Below, one piece after another: positions 53,584 through 56,463 of a stretch of 56,463 bases of DNA. How positions within the stretch are numbered: the stretch's first letter is position 1; every line of letters begins with the position of its first letter. The translations under genes and the position numbers were made by a program. The notes below the pieces were generated by a model, which made no database searches, had not been told where the DNA came from, and was given only the letters and a program-made list of their open reading frames with translations. The DNA comes from Winogradskyella sp. (GTDB taxonomy: Bacteria; Bacteroidota; Bacteroidia; Flavobacteriales; Flavobacteriaceae). The stretch spans positions 1-56,463 of the forward strand of contig NZ_JAOARH010000095.1 of NCBI RefSeq assembly GCF_025210595.1, in the 5' to 3' direction.

Positions 53584-55356
53584 ATGAAGCTACAAAACAC
53601 ATTAGAATTACATGTAAAAGCGGCTGTAAAAGCCTTGTTTCAATCTGAAATAGAATCTGTAGAATTTCAAGCAACTCGCAAGGAGTTTGCTGGAGATATT
53701 ACTGTTGTTGTTTTTCCGATGTTGCGTGTTGTGAAAGGGAATCCTGTAGTTATTGGTGAGCAAATCGGTCAGTACTTACAAGATAATGTAGGCTTGATAA
53801 AAGGCTTCAATGTTGTAAAAGGCTTTTTAAATATAGAAATTGATGATTCTTATTATTTAGATTTCTTTAATAACATAAAAAATAAAGACAATTATGGTTT
53901 TACAGAGCTAAAGGACGATAAGGCTGTAATGGTTGAGTATTCTTCACCAAATACTAACAAACCTTTGCATTTAGGGCATGTGAGAAATGTGCTTTTAGGA
54001 TACTCTGTTGCAGAGATTTTAAAAGCATCTGGTAAAAAGGTTTATAAAACACAAATCATAAACGATAGAGGGATTCATATTTGTAAAAGTATGTTGGCTT
54101 GGCAACGTTTTGGCAATGGTGAAACTCCGGAATCTACAGGTTTAAAAGGAGATAAACTCGTTGGGAATTATTATGTGGAGTTTGATAAGGCTTACAAAAA
54201 AGAAATCTCTGATTTAGTAGCAAAAGGACAGTCTGAAGATGATGCCAAAAAGAATGCACCTATTCTTTTAGAAGCCCAAGAAATGCTACGTCAATGGGAA
54301 GCTGGTGATAAAGACATTGTTGTGCTTTGGGAAAAAATGAATGGTTGGGTGTACGATGGTTTTGAGGAAACCTATAAAGCTATTGGTGTAGATTTTGATG
54401 AATACTATTATGAAAGTCAAACCTATTTATTGGGTAAAGAATTTATTGCAGAAGGACTAAAAACAGGAGTGTTTTTTAAGAAAGACGATGGATCGGTTTG
54501 GTGTGATTTAACCGAAGATGGTCTTGATGAAAAAATAGTTTTAAGAGCAGATGGGACTGCGGTTTATATGACCCAAGATATTGGTACTGCTATACAACGT
54601 ATTAAGGATTATCCAGATGTTGGTGGTATGGTTTATACAGTAGGTAATGAGCAAGATTATCATTTTAAAGTGTTGTTCTTAATCTTAAAGAAATTAGGTT
54701 TTGATTGGGCAGAAAACTTATATCATTTAAGTTATGGCATGGTAGATTTACCAAGCGGAAAAATGAAGAGTAGAGAAGGCACTGTTGTAGATGCAGATGA
54801 TCTTATACTAGAAATGGCAAGTACTGCTGAAGATATTTCTAAAGAGTTAGGGAAATTAGATGATTACTCAGAAGAAGATAAAAAAGCACTTTACAAAGTT
54901 ATTGGTTTAGGAGCATTAAAGTATTACATCTTAAAAGTAGATCCTAAGAAACGAATTTTATTCGATCCAAAAGAATCTATAGATTTTCAAGGTAATACAG
55001 GGCCATTTATTCAATATACTTATGCTAGAATTCAGTCTATATTGAGAAAAGCTGATGTAAAAGGAAATGAATCAAATGGACTTGAGTTGCACGATAAAGA
55101 AAGGGAGCTTCTTAAGCAATTAGAACAATTCCCAGAAGTAATTCAAAACGCTGCCGAAAATCACAGTCCAGCTTTAATTGCTAACTATACTTACGATTTG
55201 GTTAAGGATTTTAATTCATTCTATCAAAATGTTTCTATTCTTGGAGCAGATAAAGAAGAAGAAAAAGCCTTTAGAGTACAACTCTCTAAAACTGTTGGGC
55301 AAACCATTAAAAATGCGTTTACCCTTTTAGGTATAGGTGTGCCAGAGCGTATGTAA
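53584..55356 (+). CDS. argS: Arginyl-tRNA synthetase
   Basis: The 590-residue class I synthetase has the N-terminal Add-1-type tRNA-recognition domain (about 1-90), the HIGH motif as HLGH at 129-132 in SSPNTNKPLHLGHVRN, a KMSKS-like GKMKSREG near 400, and the C-terminal DALR anticodon-binding domain starting with GPFIQYTYARIQSIL. It ends with the conserved GIGVPERM. It charges tRNA-Arg with arginine in the presence of the tRNA. It is a single-gene unit followed by an inverted repeat. Confidence 0.98.
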   Translation: MKLQNTLELHVKAAVKALFQSEIESVEFQATRKEFAGDITVVVFPMLRVVKGNPVVIGEQIGQYLQDNVGLIKGFNVVKGFLNIEIDDSYYLDFFNNIKNKDNYGFTELKDDKAVMVEYSSPNTNKPLHLGHVRNVLLGYSVAEILKASGKKVYKTQIINDRGIHICKSMLAWQRFGNGETPESTGLKGDKLVGNYYVEFDKAYKKEISDLVAKGQSEDDAKKNAPILLEAQEMLRQWEAGDKDIVVLWEKMNGWVYDGFEETYKAIGVDFDEYYYESQTYLLGKEFIAEGLKTGVFFKKDDGSVWCDLTEDGLDEKIVLRADGTAVYMTQDIGTAIQRIKDYPDVGGMVYTVGNEQDYHFKVLFLILKKLGFDWAENLYHLSYGMVDLPSGKMKSREGTVVDADDLILEMASTAEDISKELGKLDDYSEEDKKALYKVIGLGALKYYILKVDPKKRILFDPKESIDFQGNTGPFIQYTYARIQSILRKADVKGNESNGLELHDKERELLKQLEQFPEVIQNAAENHSPALIANYTYDLVKDFNSFYQNVSILGADKEEEKAFRVQLSKTVGQTIKNAFTLLGIGVPERM

Positions 55357-55370
55357 TCCTTATATAAAAT

Positions 55371-55443
55371 AGACCGTTGCACTATTGGGTATTAGAAATT
55401 AGACACATTATCTGTCTGTTCCTAATATTTAGTTAAGCGGTCT
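55371..55443 (+). terminator. Interrupted three-part inverted repeat after argS
   Basis: Nested arms AGACCG/CGGTCT (55371-55376/55438-55443), TATTAG/CTAATA (55390-55395/55422-55427) and AGACA/TGTCT (55401-55405/55413-55417) form a long irregular hairpin, 14 nt after the argS stop. There is no T run, so the terminator reading is inference. Confidence 0.45.
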
Positions 55444-55539
55444 TATATCTTCCTTGTGCTATTTTAACATTTTGATATGTAATCTTTTACTTGTTTTTCA
55501 GTATCTTGTAAGGTAGGTTATTAGTTAAATAATTATGCC

Positions 55540-56463
55540 ATGAAAACATCAATATTTTTTAAAACTATAGCCAACACTTTTTTCGCAATTTTGTTGGTGA
55601 CTTTTACCTTAAACGCACAAGAGAGCTTTAAAGAGTTTAGTGGTAAGGTAGTTGACGGACAATCTAATAAGGCATTAGAAGCTGTAAGCCTTAATATTAA
55701 TGAAACCAATATTAGCACTATAACTAATTCTGAAGGAGAATTTGTTCTTAAAGTTTCTAGTGAGAACTTAGATTCTAAAGTAATAGTAAGTATGTTAGGT
55801 TATAATACCAGAGTTATGCCTTTGTCTGAACTATCTAATGAAGGCAATAAGATTAAGCTCTACAAGGTAGTGACTGAACTGTCTGAAGTTAATATATCTG
55901 CGTTTAAAAATGCTGAAAATCTAATTAGAAGCGTATTTGAAAACAAAAATCATCAGAACGAATCAGTTTACATGACTGCTTTTTATAGAGAAACCATTAA
56001 ACGTCGTCAAAGAAATGTATCGTTGACAGAAGCAGTTGTAAATATTTTAAAGTATCCTAATAAGTCTTCGGTTGTAGATGCAATCATCTTAAATAAAGCT
56101 AGAAAGAGTACTGATTACAAGCGTTTAGATACGGTTTCTGTTAAGCTTCAAGGTGGTCCGTTTTCAACCATATACTTAGATATAATGAAATATCCTGAGT
56201 ATATTTTTAATGATGAAACTATTAATAGCTATAATTATTCGTTTGATGCTCCTTCAAAAGTGAATAGCAGAAATGTTTATGTGGTTAATTTTACACCAAA
56301 GAATAACGCATTAAATTATAGTTATAATGGAAAGTTGTATATAGATGTTGAGACTTTAGCCTTGGTTAGTGCAGATTATGCTTTAGATCTTAGTAATAAA
56401 AATAAGAGTAAAAATCTTTTGGTAAAAAAGAAGCCAAGTAGTATTGTAGTATATCCTTTAGAA
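55540..56463 (+). CDS. Carboxypeptidase-like regulatory domain protein, N-terminal part (cut by window edge)
   Basis: From ATG 55540 the frame stays open for 308 codons to the end of the window. A signal peptide (TFFAILLVTFTLNA, cut after residue 26) is followed by a CarboxypepD_reg-like domain (about 30-105: FSGKVVDGQSNKALEAVSLN, TITNSEGEFVLKV, VSMLGYNTRVMPL). A second region follows with ENLIRSVFENKNHQNESVYMTAFYRE, GGPFSTIYLDIMKYPEYIF and the strand set YSYNGKLYIDVETLALVSADY. This layout is frequent in Bacteroidetes surface or outer membrane proteins of unknown function. The missing C-terminus decides whether it continues into a barrel. An upstream ATG at 55535 runs into a stop at once. Confidence 0.85.
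   Translation, partial: MKTSIFFKTIANTFFAILLVTFTLNAQESFKEFSGKVVDGQSNKALEAVSLNINETNISTITNSEGEFVLKVSSENLDSKVIVSMLGYNTRVMPLSELSNEGNKIKLYKVVTELSEVNISAFKNAENLIRSVFENKNHQNESVYMTAFYRETIKRRQRNVSLTEAVVNILKYPNKSSVVDAIILNKARKSTDYKRLDTVSVKLQGGPFSTIYLDIMKYPEYIFNDETINSYNYSFDAPSKVNSRNVYVVNFTPKNNALNYSYNGKLYIDVETLALVSADYALDLSNKNKSKNLLVKKKPSSIVVYPLE

Noticed and set aside
55533-55718. A short minus-strand frame at the start of the last gene
   Set aside because: It is the shadow of the signal-peptide and regulatory domain of the plus-strand gene from 55540.

Overview
The window looks like a chromosomal segment of a marine-type member of the Flavobacteriaceae (Bacteroidetes). The reasons are the A+T-rich sequence, the lack of Shine-Dalgarno motifs before even the most highly expressed genes, and promoters of the Bacteroidetes type (TTG, 19 bp, TAnnTTTG). 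Family content agrees: M14 lipoprotein, CpeT-like lipoprotein, TPR-histidine kinase, DUF1569, a LUD/CdsA/Psd/ACBP operon, and ribosomal proteins S14, S4 and L36 without zinc ligands. I see no tRNA, rRNA, CRISPR array, insertion sequence or prophage.

Layout. Positions 1-2600 are accessory: a truncated membrane regulator on the left edge, a two-gene cassette (soluble protein plus four-helix membrane protein) that I cannot assign to a named family, and an orphan Imm53-type immunity gene. They are followed by an 11-bp tandem repeat array. Positions 2600-14100 hold housekeeping and conserved flavobacterial genes: a PLP enzyme, a frameshifted lipoprotein, DUF1569, RadC, a deacetylase-like protein with altered motifs, a YjjG-like phosphatase, RarA, a rhomboid protease, RlmB and a BamA/TamA-like outer membrane protein.

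Positions 14200-32300 are the translation supercluster: rpsL-rpsG-fusA-rpsJ, then rplC through rpsK (including secY, infA, rpmD and rpmJ), then rpsD-rpoA-rplQ. Three recognisable promoters with identical 19-bp spacing and clear terminators divide it into at least three transcription units. Structured leaders and inverted repeats sit before rplC, rpsH, rpmD, rpsM, rpsK, rpoA and rplQ, and an 88-bp element is duplicated on both sides of rpsM.

Positions 32300-56463 hold carA, eno, a DUF481 protein, gltA and a DDAH-like pentein. A minus-strand operon rsfS-ftsH-LUD-cdsA-psd-ACBP follows (ribosome silencing, membrane proteolysis, phospholipid synthesis). Then come birA, an SRPBCC protein, pyrE, a Nudix hydrolase, an M14 peptidase with a small partner of unknown function, a CtlX-like pentein, a CpeT-like lipoprotein, a TPR histidine kinase, a GH53 galactanase lipoprotein and argS. 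The start of a carboxypeptidase-regulatory-domain protein runs off the right edge.

The best candidate for something undescribed is the two-gene cassette at 515-1919. Next are the cis-regulatory architecture of the ribosomal cluster and a group of genes (rarA, rlmB, pyrE) whose -7 promoter box lies exactly 4 nt before the ATG, predicting leaderless mRNAs.
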